Notes under the pieces: model-generated
Database searches by the model: none
Told to the model about the DNA's origin: nothing
The model's input: only the letters and a program-made list of their open reading frames with translations
Position numbers and translations under genes: made by a program
Origin: Daphnia carinata
Lineage: Eukaryota > Arthropoda > Branchiopoda > Diplostraca > Daphniidae
DNA length: 64,000 nucleotides
Assembly (NCBI RefSeq): GCF_022539665.2
Contig: NC_081334.1
Span: 1,922,001 to 1,986,000, forward strand
Direction of reading: 5' to 3'
Shown: piece after piece, positions 27,301 to 40,067 of the stretch
Layout: every line of letters starts with the position of its first letter
Position numbering within the stretch: position 1 is the stretch's first letter

Positions 27301-27666
27301 TCCCATTGATAATGATAGGGAGCAGGTGGCGGAGCCGAGGGGTGGCGGTGGAGGAGTTTCAGCCGGGTGCGCCCAACGAAGACGGGGCCGGGGGAAGAAG
27401 ATAAATCGACGCGCAACAGCACAACAACAGGAAAAAAAAGGAAAAAGAAAAAAAAAAAAAAAGAGAGCCCAGTGATTGCGCCTGACTGACCGTTTACGTC
27501 ATCAATCAGGAAACAAGAGGCGCTATAGACGAGATCGAAGCCACCGGAACTGACACGAAATTCAATTCAATTCAAATTCAATCGAAATAGAAAAAAATAA
27601 AAATAAAAATAAATTCGAAATAAAAAACAAACAAACAAAAGAAACAAAAAAAAAAAAAAAAAAAAA
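27301..27666 (+). promoter_or_regulatory. 5' flank / probable 5' UTR of the secreted-protein gene
   Basis: GC-rich up to about 27400, with AGCAGGTGGCGG (CTCF-like half site) at 27321. It then becomes A-rich and ends in about 20 A directly before the ATG. An ETS-like ACCGGAAG lies at about 27264, just outside. The transcription start is not identifiable. Confidence 0.35.
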
Positions 27667-29070
27667 ATGCAGTGGTCACGATGGTTGCTCGTGGTTGGCT
27701 TGCTGCTTTTATGGACGGCGTCGCCAGCGTCGCCGAGCAACGCCAGCCCGCGCGAGTTGAAAGCGCTCAGGGCTGCGCTGAAGAAACAGCAGCGCATCAA
27801 AGATCAGCTGTTGCAACAACAGCAACAACAGCAACGCTCCTCTTCATCATCATCATCTGGCGGCGTCAACAGCAAAGGGGCGTCCATAGGAGGCAGCGGC
27901 GAGTACGTGCCGGACGCCGGCCCGTGGTCCTCTTCGTCCGTGGACGGCAATAGCGAGCCGAGTTGCGAACAGTTGCGCCTCATGTGGCGCCAATCGAAGC
28001 GACACTCGCGGGCGGCCGAAACGACGAACGAAATCCCGCAGTACGCGGACCCGTTCGCCCGGGCCGCCTCGGCCCATTACGCCCGTCAACGTCAACAGGA
28101 CCTCTCTTCGGGAGCCGAACCGACGCTTCGCCCCAGGCAGGAGAGGCGGCCCGTCATCTACGGCCGCCTCCATTCTTCGCCATCGACGGCGTCGGACGAA
28201 GGGGCCGATCGGCCGCTTCGACCCTTCGACGTCCTGCGCAAACTGAGCTGGACGGAGTCGTCGGCGGCGGACGGCGGGCCGATGGAATCGATGAACGGCC
28301 AGGGCCGAAGTAGCTCGGGCGTGGTCCTATACGGCGACGAGGACCGATCGCCCTTCGCCAAATCGCCGGCCAAGGGCAGCCTGCAGCATCTGCGCGAACT
28401 CGTCCGCGAGGAGCAGGGCCGTCCGGCCGGCGTTAAAGGCAGTTTCCAGCAATTGCGCGACATGGTCCGCGAAGAAAACCAGCAAGCAAGAGGAGGCGCT
28501 TCTTCCAGCCGCTCGGACTGGAGCGAGGCCGACGTTGGACGCGTCGTCACGTCGCCGGCCGATCACGCCAGCAAACACCTGCTGTTCGCCATGCAGGGCG
28601 ACGCCCCTTACGACAGTTCCGGCGGCGGATCTTCGCCGCAACATCAGCGCGGCCATTCGAGACGGCCATCCAACGCCAACAATTACAGCCGGCTGTCGTC
28701 GTTTGGCAAGTCGCACCATCGCAATCACAACAGCCAGAACGGCAACAACAAAGGCCAGCAGCAGCAACAGCAGCAGCAGCAGCAGCAGGCGATGAGCGAG
28801 CCGTTGGACGCGGCCGCCGTGGCAGCAGCTTCGCGTAAGTCGTTCCAGCTGAGGGACCCTCCTCGGCCGAGGATCAGCTCGAGCCGCTTGTTGGGCAGCC
28901 AGCGAGCCGCCTCGGCCAACGCCAACAAATGGACGTCTTCGTTCGCCGCCAGCTCGGATTCCGACGATGATGTGGGCGTCGTGCGCGGCTACGTCGTCGG
29001 CAAGGACGGCGTTAAACCGCTCTACTCGTCCTCTAAGCCCAACAGGAGATCCTTAACGTCGGCCACTGCC
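27667..29070 (+). CDS. Exon 1 of the secreted protein (signal peptide, low-complexity region)
   Basis: It encodes residues 1-468 in one frame and ends in ACTGCC before a GTAAGT donor. Codon use is strongly GC-ending, unlike the AT-rich surroundings. That and the 1.4-kb uninterrupted frame separate it from the chance frames elsewhere. A single cysteine (C100) lies in this exon. The frame could start only at this ATG, since in-frame codons before it are an A run. Confidence 0.85.
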
Positions 29071-31684
29071 GTAAGTGAATGATTTTCGATGAATTTGGGA
29101 TTTTATTTTATTTTATTTGTTTGTTTTTTTTAAAGGTTTGTATCAATATGTATAGGATTGAAAACATTGTTGCCGATAGAGAAATAGCGTCTTATTGTAT
29201 GATGGTAACAAGGGAAAAAGAAGAGCGGAAGGGGGGGGGAGGGGAGGGAAGACTAGGAATCACGTACGAAGAGTGAGACGGCAGGGACTCATATTGCGTA
29301 TAAGCTTAAATCCCTGACTAGTACGAATCACGAGATTGAATAACAGTAATAATAATAATAATAATAGAAAGCCGTTAGTATGGGACGACAACATCCTATT
29401 ACATCCGACCCAGCCCTTCGCAATGATTCCGTTCAATCACGAAATTGAACGGGGACACGTGACGCGTAGAGGGGAACAGCCAATATGTTAAACAGCACCT
29501 TGCAACAAGTTCTCGTTTGTTTTGTTTATTTTTTTTTTTATTCATTTTTTATTTATTTATTTATTTATTTTTTTTTTTAAAGGGGAATAATGTTGCTTGT
29601 AGATAATACCTGAAATTCTATTTGCCCTTCCGGCCATGTGCAAGACTCGCCTAAATTCAACGGTATATGAAATCTTGTACAACATATGCACGTCTTCCTT
29701 TTTTGCTCAGTATGTGGGAGGATATAAATCGAAAGCGTTTCATTGTGTGTGTGTGTGTTATTTCAGATTTCTCTCTCTCTTTTTTTTCTGTTGAGAAGAG
29801 AGAAGCAAAAAAAAAAATAAATTCATAGCGAAAGCTTCGAATGAAAAAAACGTCCTCAGCTCGTAATCGGCTTTGACCGCATCCGCTAGCAAACAAGCCC
29901 CACCCCTTCTTAAAAGATATGGGGGGGGGGGTCTGTGTTATGAATATACGTATATTGTACATGCACATCTCTTGAATTGAATAGAATAACGTTAAGATGC
30001 AATGCGTTTCAATTAGGAGGAGGACGATGATGATTGCGCCGATGAAGTGGTGGATACGTGCCGAAGCCATTCCGATTGCAGATGCGCTTCGTCCGGCGTC
30101 CAGCAGCGATGTCAACGCGGCCGTTGCGTGCCGAAGAATGGCGGCCAGAAACGTCAGAGGAGCCACCAGAAACGCAAAGCAGCCGCAACAACTCCGACGC
30201 GTCGCCGTAAGTTTGACATTTCATTCGATCCTCATTGCGCCGTATACGCGTGTGTCTTGTCTTGTAGCTTATTTCTCTTGTTTTTGTTTTGTTTTTTTTT
30301 TTTACCTCGAAGTGGGTGCGGCGTTCACGCCAACAGCAGCTCGATTGTGGGCACGCATTTACAAGCGAAACGTATATATATGTATATATATATATGTAAT
30401 CGCATCGTATAGAGGTAGCGAATCCATAGGCGTTCAAATGGGGGACTGGCCAAGTCATGACAACAAGCCAGCATGAAATGGCAAACACACAGAGAATGAT
30501 TCAGCAAAGCGTACGAGTTTTGTTTTCAAAAGTTGTTTTATGTTTTTGAACTGCCTGTTCGTGTTGTGGGCCTTTTTTTTTTTTTTTTTTTTTTTTTTTA
30601 CTCGATTGCCAGGAGGAAATGAATGAGCGGTTCATTCATTCAAAACCTCCGAAATCTAATGGCCGCACCCCTTCGTGTTTCAATGACTGGCTGTTCTTCT
30701 AGCGTGTGTTATCCTCTCGACAGAGCGAATCCCATTAAAAAAAAAAAAAAGAAAAAAGAGAGAGAGAGACGCGTAAAAATCAAGATGAAATAACAGCTTT
30801 GGATATATATAAACAAGCGTGATCAAAAAAAGAAAAAAAAAGAAAGAAAGAAAGAGGGTGTGTGAGAAAGATTATTATTATTATTTTTTTTTTAAACGGT
30901 CCCAGCCGAGTTTTCTTTTCCAACAGACTAAAAGGCACGGAGCGCGTTAGGCAATCGAAGGTGTGGCCACACTGCACCTCTTTATAGACAGCGAGAACAC
31001 GACAGGTTATACGACGTCTGTTGGCCGATACATTGAGAGAGAGAAAAAAAAAAAAAAGACACCTGCGTCTTGTTGTTTCTTTTTCTCTTATCTTTTTGCG
31101 ATCGAATCAAGGATGTGCTACTCGGTCAAGGATGTCTGTCTGTTGTGCACCTCCCCATGTCGAATGAATTCTCGATTGAAAACCAGAGTTTTAAATTTTG
31201 GCTTTTTCTTTTTTTTTTTTTGTTGAAATATATAATCAACATTTGTTTTTTTTTTTCCTTTTTCCTAAAACCGAAATTGTTCGAGATGGAGACGCGACCA
31301 TAACGACGAACGCTTTCCTATTTATTAGGCCGCCCACTCTCCAATCAGATTTGTTACTCGGCGACGTCATCGCGGACCCTATTACTCTCCCATCTTTTTT
31401 TTTTTTTTTTTATTTCTTCTTTCATTCCATCAGGCAGACCGGAGCAAATGAAAGACGGCTTGTAGAAATCCAATCACAACTTGATATTTATTTATTTATT
31501 TTTTTTTTTAGAAGGGCAGGTTAGGTGGGTGGCTGGTGGGGGTAGAAAGCGGACGAGAAGAAGCAAGAGATGATTAAAAATCCAAATAATAATAATAATA
31601 ATAAAAAGTCAAGAGTCCTTTTGCTGGCAAGACTGGCAGTAGAAATGTCTTGTTGCCATTTATGTGTCAGTCCTTTTCGATGAC

Positions 31685-31715
<31 letters not shown>

Positions 31716-32524
31716 CCATGATGATGGACCATCTCACACAGCGGCGCTCGATGAATGGCGTCCCTTTCTCGATGGACGCACTGGGTCCGTCTATTGTCTA
31801 AAGGTAGCACACGTCCCCCCGTTCGTTCGCCCAACAAAAGACGAACTCTGTAAATGTGCAACGATATTTGATAAAGAACCCCAACCCCTTTTATTTTCGG
31901 ATCATTCAAATCCAATTCTTAATAAGAGTTCTTTAATAAATGCGTTTTAGAAAAGAAAAAATAAAAAAAATGGATAGCTTTGCGTGCGTTAGCAGAGGAA
32001 ATGAAGGGAAAATCCAAAACAAAGGTGTGGGCCTTGATGTACGCCGCTAGACATTCGATTTCAAAAATTTCAAGGGAGAGGGGGGGGAAAGGGGGGGGGG
32101 GGAGGTATTTCTAAAAAGCAAAGCAAAAAGAGCGAGTCGGATGTTGGCTGATGTCGAACGCCGGGAAATGATTGCGATCGGTGTGTCCCATCAGGTGGTG
32201 AAAATGGCGGCCCGGACCTTTGCACAGCTGGCACAATGACGTCACCTTCTCTCTTTTTATTTTATTTTTTTTTTTTTTCGCCATTTTACTCTCAGCGAAA
32301 ACGTAGCCTGTGCTCATTTTCGCTTGACCTCGCCGCCATGGATAGGTCGCTTCGTGTTATCCACACATTTTTTTTTTTTTTTTTTTTTTGCATTCTTCAT
32401 TCGATTTTCTTCGACGGCCATTTTTTCTTATGTTATAGTCCGCATACTACAGGCCGTCCCGATTTTTTTTTTTTTCGCATAGATTGGGTCGCTGCTGTTT
32501 GGCCATTTTCGAATGAATGGATGC

Positions 32525-32559
<35 letters not shown>

Positions 32560-35500
32560 GAACGGCTACAACAAACGAATGAATGAATGAATGTATGAAT
32601 GGAAAAGCGCGCTGTGTGATAGGCGTTCACCGCTGGCGTCAATGGGCGTCGTTTGGACGCCGGCCAAGATAAGCGCATTCTTGACACACACACACACAGA
32701 GAAGAGGGCCAGCGAAAATGCACGGCCGCCACGCATCGATTCGAAGAGAGAGAGACAGAGAGAGGGGGGGGGGGGCAACATCTTTTGTGTTTGTTCGCAA
32801 GCAGTGTGAAAAATAGGGAGAGATAGGAAACGACCGTCTTTCAAACTGACAGGGTCGACCGCGTCTATAATTTGCATCCGTCCCTGATTATGTATCGATG
32901 CGTGTGCACGTTCTCGCTTCGCCCAATTGCCTCGACCCTCTTTCCCACCCCTCTCTCTCTCTCTCTCTCTCTCCCACGTTTTGTTTCAATGAAAGTTTAA
33001 CAAATAAAAATAGACATGTCCGTGAAGAGGATCGCTTTTTTTTTTTCAATAGTCCTCGACCTCATACTGTTTCGATCGGCCATTTTCTTTTTTTTTTTAT
33101 TTTATCGGATCCGCTTGACTTCCTGGCTGCTATAAGATTTCGTGTTGGGTTTGCAACACGGCTGCGAGCACCGAAGAGTTTCAGTTTCAAGACTTGAAAA
33201 GCTCTTCGTCCAATCAAACAAAACAAGCCCGTACTAAATAGACGCCATTTCCATGACAATGCATTAAATTCAAAAGATATATGTACAGTATATGTGATCT
33301 TCATTTCGAATTGCTAAATTGAGTTGATTTCTGACCGGTAAAAAGCAAATGAGAAATCGTGAGCAATCGTATGGCAAATGGGATCGTGCATGAAAGCGTA
33401 ACACTTTTATTTATTTATTTATTTTTTTTTTTCGAATTAAATCTCAGAAATGGGCAGGTCATACGCAAAATGACATACACGCATACGTTTAGCCTATTCA
33501 TTGAACGTAGCTCGCGTGTGCCTATCACGATAAAAATAACGTATCGCTCACCGTGCCGCCCACGTCCAACGTCACGTGTCCATATCATCGTGACGAACTC
33601 TTAAAAAAAAAATATAATAATAAGAATAAGAATAATAAAGTATAGGTGCCTCTGACGAAGACTTTCGGTCGGTAAAGATTGTCACGGTCCGTTTGGCTAA
33701 CCCAGGAGGGTCTCTTCACATCGGGATGATGTACAATTTTTTTTTTCTTTTCTTTTTCCAACTCAACTGACACGCAGGCATATACACAAGCACAAGAGAG
33801 AGAGAGAGAGGTAGAAAAAAGAAATGGGGGAAGAGAAAGCTGAACGTTCACGCTCCGTTTCCCGTTGCTCGGATCTTTCATTTCCTCCTTCTCTTGCTCT
33901 CTCTCTCTCTCTCTCTCTCTCCTCTGTTGTTATTATATGGACTTTCTTTGCCACTCTGCTCACATTTTTTGCCTCCCACCATTGCGGCTCCCTCTTTAAA
34001 GAGGTAAAGACGAGTTTTTTTGTTTGTTTTTTTTTTTTGGATAAAGACACAAGCAGTTTTTGATTACCTTTTTTGTTTGATTCCTCTTGCGTGAACGCCG
34101 CCTGGCAGCACGTCAGCAGGTCACGTAGCACAAGCGCAATTGATACACATCGTTTTTTTTTTTTTTTGTTTTTTTTTAACAAATCAAATCAAAAACAAAC
34201 AAAGATGACGCAGGCCATCGTGCAAAACTCCCGCAACTTCGTTTCATTTGAACTTTGATTTCTTAAAAAAAAAAAAAAAAAAAAAAAAATACCTTCATTT
34301 GATTATTATTACGTTTTACTGAATTTTATGGCATGGCATAATCGTCTATGCTTTTATCCCTTTTTTTTTTTTCGGAAGGGTATGACTTTGGTGTATTCAT
34401 TCACCGCACATGCCGCCCACGTCTGTAATCTTACGCAATCATCTCTCTTCAAACGCGTCGTACTTTACACTGCCGCCCTGTATCGCTTTGTAGCCGCCCA
34501 GTCAGTTGTAAGAGTAGAGAGAGAGAGAGATGGGCGACTCGTGTCCTTTCAATTCGTCCGCACGGAACCACTTTTTAGCCCGATCGATTGATTCGATTGC
34601 TCTTGCGAAGTACGCTGAACGAGGAGGCCATTGCCTCCGTTTCGAAATCAATCATTGATTTACGTTTCACCACTTTCGACGCCCAAGTACCAACTTGAAA
34701 CTGGGATTTATTATTATTATTTTTTTTTTTTTCACAGTCCAATTGAAAGAAGAAACTCTTGAAACGGATGCAATTCATGGCGTTTATATTACAACAACCA
34801 TTTTCAGTTACGGCGAATGAAAAGAAAAAAAAAGGGGGGAAATGAAATTGCGTTAGGGAGGGGGGGGGGGGCTGCGGCTGCCTGTACGCACCCACACACG
34901 ACATGCCAACCGGAAACAAGTCAAGTCAGAAACTTATAAGCTCGGTACGGGCTTATAAAATGGGAGGGAGGGGGGGGGGGGGAAACACATAGAGAGAAAA
35001 GAAAAGATGTAGTGTAGAGATTGGTAAAAAAAAAAGGTGCGTCTTGCACGGTCCCCCCCCCCTCCTCAGTCCCGCCGGTTTGCCTTTTGAACGCGCCCGC
35101 CAGTCCGAGTCAATGGGCGATGAGCTGCGTAACACACACACACACAAAGAAATATTGCGAATGCAGATGAACATCAGCACACTTGTCGGACTCTCTCTCC
35201 CTCTCTCTCTTTCTTTTTATTATTGTGCACAACTGTTGGCCTTTTATTTCAGCGTGTTTTATTATTTCGTTTAAGAGAAAAGAAATACGTGTGTAGCGGC
35301 TCCGCTTACACACCCCGGTGATGTCATCAAAAGGCACAGCATTTCTCTCTCTCTCTCTCCTTCTCTCTTGTTGAATTCACATTGAATGGCCCGAATAGGA
35401 GGGGTTGATGACGTCATTCATCACGCAATCACGATAAGCATCGCGTCGGTTGCGATTTGTGTGGCGTAGATGGAAGAAGAACATCTGCCACGACTGAAGC

Positions 35501-36298
35501 AAACCAAATGAAATTCGAATTCTCATCGATCGCTGTCCGATGGAGCTCTTGAGCAACAACAAAAAATGGCACCGCACTTAAACGTATGCAGTACCTTAAA
35601 GAGGATCGTCATTAGCTCTCCGAGTATATACATGGGGCTTCCGAATACAATAGACATAGACGAAGAGAAATGGATATTACCCCCCCCCCCCCCAGACGGA
35701 ATGCATGTCAGAGGGAGAAAGAATTTTTTTTTTCTTTTCTTTTGATCCTTTCTAAATATAAAAAAAAAAAAAAAAAATCCGTCCCATTAGAAGGGACTTA
35801 AGATGCGCACACAGGACAATAGAAACTTTTGGCCATCGTTTCCGGTAGAACGGCCATTATGTCTATGGCAGAACACACACACACACACACACATAAATAG
35901 GCCATTTGTCTTCTTATGGTTATGTACCTTTTTTTTTTTTTTTTTTCACTGTTTGATTTCGTCTCATTTCTTTCGGGGAGAGTGGCCAACATTGTGGATG
36001 ATGAATCATTTCCGACTCGTGAAGACGATGATGATCGATGTCTCCGTTTTTTTGTTTTTTTTTTCTCTCTGTGCCGACAGTTGAAGACGATGAACGAGAG
36101 TTGAATGAAGATGAGTGGACGCAAAGCGATCGAGACGAGCCAGATCCGTCACGATTGGAGCAGCTGCTGCAAGAAGATCAACAGTCGGAAGATGAGACTA
36201 GCGATGTGTGGCAAGACAGGCCAAATAGCCGCAAAGCCGATACCATCCGAGATATCATCGACGCTCTCCAACAGATCGATCAAGAATCGACAGATTAA
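27667..36298 (+). CDS. Predicted secreted low-complexity protein with a six-cysteine motif
   Basis: Three coding exons, 27667-29070, 30017-30206 and 36081-36298 (stop TAA), join with matching phases (0 then 1) and consensus GTAAGT donors, giving 603 residues. Residues 1-21 form a signal peptide with a Leu/Val core. Residues 22-468 are low-complexity (Ser, Gln, Arg, Gly), with glutamine runs including Q364-374 and a tandem 21-residue repeat at 236-277 (KGSxQxLRxxVREE). Exon 2 encodes cysteines 475, 483, 489, 491, 500 and 505 (spacing 7-5-1-8-4), then a very basic stretch. Exon 3 is an acidic tail. Basic clusters could be prohormone cleavage sites. I do not recognise the family: the cysteine pattern is knottin-like and distantly recalls dickkopf or toxin-type small domains. 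A secreted ligand or matrix protein is inference; exon structure is well supported. Confidence 0.8.
29071..30016 (+). other. Intron 1 of the secreted-protein gene
   Basis: 946 bp, GTAAGT to AG. It holds a (TAA)n run at 29347-29366, a short GT repeat near 29744 and a run of ten G near 29921. No gene inside. Confidence 0.75.
30017..30206 (+). CDS. Exon 2 of the secreted protein (six-cysteine motif)
   Basis: It begins after the acceptor TTTCAATTAG and ends at a GTAAGT donor in phase 1. It encodes five acidic residues, the motif C-x7-C-x5-C-x-C-x8-C-x4-C (residues 475-505), then a Lys/Arg-rich stretch. The even number of cysteines and the secretory signal in exon 1 fit a disulfide-bonded minidomain. 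Confidence 0.8.
31686..31715 (+). repeat. Poly-T tract, 30 bases
   Basis: The longest T run in the window, intronic. Confidence 0.9.
32237..32244. promoter_or_regulatory. Perfect CRE palindrome (intronic)
   Basis: TGACGTCA, followed by CCTTCTCTC, inside intron 2 of the secreted-protein gene. Confidence 0.35.
35409..35416. promoter_or_regulatory. Perfect CRE palindrome (intronic)
   Basis: TGACGTCA in the context GTTGATGACGTCATTCATC, a longer near-palindrome, about 670 bp before the last exon. Confidence 0.35.
36081..36298 (+). CDS. Exon 3 of the secreted protein (acidic C-terminus)
   Basis: The two leading bases TT complete the split codon left by exon 2 (C|TT, Leu). The exon encodes 71 further residues rich in Asp, Glu and Gln, ending with a helix-like DIIDALQQIDQ segment and the stop TAA. 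Phase agreement with exon 2 across a 5.9-kb intron supports the join. Confidence 0.8.
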
Positions 36299-36853
36299 AG
36301 CAAAAATTAAAGGAAGGAATTCAACAAAATTCTAGAGGTGACATTCATTTTTTGTTCTTTAAACAAAGAATTCGTTTGAAACGGGCAAAGAACAAACAGA
36401 AAAAGAGATACAACAGCACACGCAATTCCGGCGAAAAAAAAAAAAAACCTAATAATGAAAGTTGCATAACAAACATAACTCTCCCCCAATAATCAAATTA
36501 AAAATTAAAAAATAATTAAAAAAAAAAAAAAATTGCAGATTGAAACTTGATTCCTTCCCTGGCACGTGTTGATCTCACACACTGATTTTTTTTTTTTTTA
36601 TTATTATTTTTACAAAGAAAAAAAAAATAAGAAAAACAAAAACAAAAGGGAACAACGACGTACCCTCTTGAAAATGAAACAAAAAAAAAAAATGCGTCCC
36701 TTCTTTCTTTTCAATTTCCCTTTTAATTCGACATGGCCACTCGTTTTTTTTTTCTTCTCTCAAAATGAAATATGAAATTCACTTGTTTAATTAACGTCAC
36801 ACTTATCGCATGCTATGAATATCAAATGGGAGAGACACCTACACAATTTGTAT

Positions 36854-36874
36854 ACACACACACACACACACACA
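36854..36874. repeat. (AC)n microsatellite
   Basis: About ten units, in the likely 3' UTR or flank of the secreted-protein gene. Confidence 0.85.
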
Positions 36875-37021
36875 GACAGACATCGACACGCACTTACAGA
36901 CAGACACATTTCAAAAGTTACGTGGCGCCGAGATATTGAAACACGCCATTCGCAATGACATAACGTTTGTTTTCATTTGAAATCTGTCGTTCTTTATTTT
37001 TATTTTATTATTTTTGTTCTC

Positions 37022-37045
37022 GTGTGTGTGTGTGTGTGTGTGTGT
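37022..37045. repeat. (GT)n microsatellite
   Basis: Twelve GT units. The opposite-sense AC repeat at 36854-36874 lies about 150 bp upstream, so the two could pair in a transcript. Confidence 0.85.
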
Positions 37046-40000
37046 CGGTCTCCCGCCCACGCACTTGGGCCAATGAGTTTCATTCCGAAAAATGATTTGC
37101 ATTCGTATGTTTAATTTTCTTTCCTCTTTGTTGACCATTGGCGCCCGACAACCAGGGATATGCTGACATATCAATAGCCTCTCCCTTCCATTCCTCTCGC
37201 CATTCCCAATCAAACAACCAAAAGAAGAAGAAAACTCTTAAAAACAAAACAAAATAGGAGAGAGAGAGAGCTGAAATGAATAAAAGCACACACACGCAGA
37301 CACACTCACACACACAACCAAGAAGATGAAAACTAAGCGAAGCGCGTTGTATAAACACAAAAAAAGAAAGATCAACGCATTTCAATTGTTTTTTTGTTTT
37401 TTTTTTTTTTTTTTTTTTTTTTTGGAGAAGAAAGCCAACACATATACAATTATACATATATATAAATATCAGCTTATCTCTTACGTACATCCAATTCCTG
37501 TTGTTTTTTTTTTCATTTCTCGTCAAACGGAGAAGAGAGGAAAAAGAAGAAAAACATTTTACCTAGTGCATATCAAAGCATAGTGTCTTTGTGTGGCGGT
37601 TGCGCAAACTAAACTAAACTAACCCCCCCCCCCCCCCCAAAAAAAAAAAATTAAAACACACAAAAAAAATAATTATATACAAATTTTAACCCGACAGTAG
37701 CCCAAATCCAACATGTCCCCCTATCCCATCTTTAATCCTCTGAATACTATATATATTACACCACATGTGATGTGTATAACTTATATAATCTAATTATTGT
37801 GACTGTATACTACACAAAGAAACAAAAGAAGAAAAAAAAACTAACCAAAAAAAAAAAAAAAAAAAAAAGATAAAAAAAAACAAAAACAGGCAACACAATC
37901 GATTGTTCACCTTGACATTTCTTATATATTGACATACATTTGTTTGTTTAGTTTTTTTTTTTTTTTTTTCTTTCTCTTTTCTCTTATTTTCTTGGATCAA
38001 AATCAATGTTTTCGTTTGTCTCTTCCCCCCGCATTGCTCCTTTCCGGAAACAAAAACAGACACGAAATAAGCGCTTTTAAACATGATTATTTGACTGTGT
38101 ATACTTACATTTACTTGAAGTCTACATCATTTGTCGAAGATCGACCTTTTCGTTTTCCCATTTTTCTTTAAAACGAAATCATACCGATCGTTTAGCTATA
38201 TTTTCAATCTATATACAATCGCTGAATCCCCCTCCTGTGCTGAAGAGGAACGCTTTGCCCTGGTTTAATTAAACCGCATTTCACGTGGTCATGTCACAGA
38301 GTGTATCACGCTTGGCTCAGTACGATTATACCTATTCGCTCGTTGTCGCACTCGAATGGCCAATGACGTGATCTCCGGTGACGACATTCCAGTTCCGAAA
38401 TTTCGCACCTGCCGATTGCTGGCGTATAGATCATGTAACGACTGATATTGGAAATCCAAGAAAGGCATGCCTCCCCCTTTCCTTTTGTATGCCACCGTTT
38501 TATTGCGACAATGTCCAGAAGCAATTTCGTTGGAGAGGTTGGACATGTCAACACAAGTTTCTCGGATATTGCGCGACGGGCAATTGCAGGAAAAAGGTAT
38601 TCAAGTCGACCGAGAGCGATCCAATCGCCACTGGCAATAAATGAAACTATAAAAGAGAGATCTAAGAAGAACTACTCCCTTTTTATTTTTTGTATTTTTC
38701 TTTGGAATGTAGAATGAAAAGCTCCTTCCCACGGCCCGAACGAACTTCCATGATTGATTTCCTGATGAGTTTGCCTATTTTTTCGTTTGCCATCCTACAA
38801 GCAAACAACATCCTTTTGTGTTTGGCCAATGGTTTGTCGGACAAAATCAAGGTGAAGGCACGCACAAGTTCATCAATGGAAAGGGGCAACGTGAAAAGCG
38901 AAAATGAAACACACACACAACAGGCAAATGCAAAAGGTAAGGAGTAATAACAAAACAGCTAAAGAAAATGGTCTTTTTTTTTTTTTTTAAGCTACGGATC
39001 GTGAAGCGTTTGGTCGTTTAAAGGGGACGGGAGGAAAGACAGGAAGCCAATTCCACGTCAAAGGGATGCAATGTAATGACTGTTGAGTGCGAATGGTCGC
39101 CCTTTAGTGGACATACACCAGTAGGTGAGGTAAACAAGATGAGCAGAAAGAGCTTTGATGCGAATATGAAATCGTACTGCAGGCAAAAGGCAACGCCAAC
39201 ACACGACGGACGCTATAGGGAATGGAAGATGTAATAGTCTTGCTCAAAATTCATTGATTAACTCGCATTTCGACTTGTATCCCCTTTCTTTATCAATCAT
39301 CACGTTCGCCGTGTCCACCGCTCGCAGCGTGAGAGAGAGAGGGAGCAGAGAGACGAACGCCCACGCTGAATAATATTCTGGGAGGCAAGCGACGACGTCG
39401 TCTTCCTGTCACGCTATTTGCATTTCCAGCTAGCCAGCTAACTCAACTGATACTGTGTGTGTACACAAGTGGCTTTGCCACATCCGTTTTCCGTTCTCGT
39501 GAACTCTGAATTTCTATGTTATTATCCTCCTTTCCAACTGTAATACGAGGAAATGTGAAAGCTCTTCCAGCAACAGGGCCGGGCCGAAAGCCGCGATGTT
39601 AATCGATTTCGCTGTCTACTTCTTCAATGGAAATGTTGATAATAAGGGATAGAGGAGAAGTCTTAATTGTTTGGCTGACCAAATCTACAGCAAGAAATCT
39701 GTGCACCCGAGCAATGAGCTGGCGGAGCAATTGCACGTGCCTAAGATGCTCAGATATCCTAAAATTGGTGGTTAAAATTCATTCAGAAGGATTGTAGAAA
39801 CTGCGAATCGTTCAAATAAAAAAAAAATGTTTTTGTAAAAACAACTGTGTTGAAAATAATTCGGCCGTTTTATTTTCCACTATGCATCACGTTTCAAACT
39901 AAATTTGGCTTCACGTTCGTGAAATTTTCACGTGAAATCCAGGCAAAATTCACACCAGTTAACGGCACAAATACGAGATCGAATAGAAACCTCGATTTTG

Positions 40001-40067
40001 CGATAGAAAATGTTTAATTCTGTTGTTCTGTGAACATCCCGATTGAGCCAACTTTTTCGATATTTCC

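Larger units (their letters stand above)
30207..36080 (+). other. Intron 2 of the secreted-protein gene
   Basis: 5.9 kb, GTAAGT to a pyrimidine-rich GTGCCGACAG acceptor. It is filled with long poly-T tracts (30 T at 31686-31715), (AAT)n at 31585-31603, (CT)n at 32950-32972 and 33897-33921, CA runs and G runs. Perfect CREs lie at 32237 and 35409. No frame inside joins in phase with the flanking exons. Confidence 0.7.
36299..40000 (+). other. 3' flank of the secreted-protein gene, no other gene seen
   Basis: The 3' UTR begins at 36299. Possible poly(A) signals are ATTAAA just after the stop, AATAAA at 37279 and AATAAA near 38636, so its end is not fixed. The stretch has CA/GT repeats at 36854-36874 and 37022-37045 and long A/T runs. 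Frames at 38289-38720 exist on both strands but match nothing I know. Confidence 0.5.

Noticed and set aside
27853-28550. Arg-rich frames opposite and beside exon 1 of the secreted protein
   Set aside because: Shadows of the GC-rich true coding frame.
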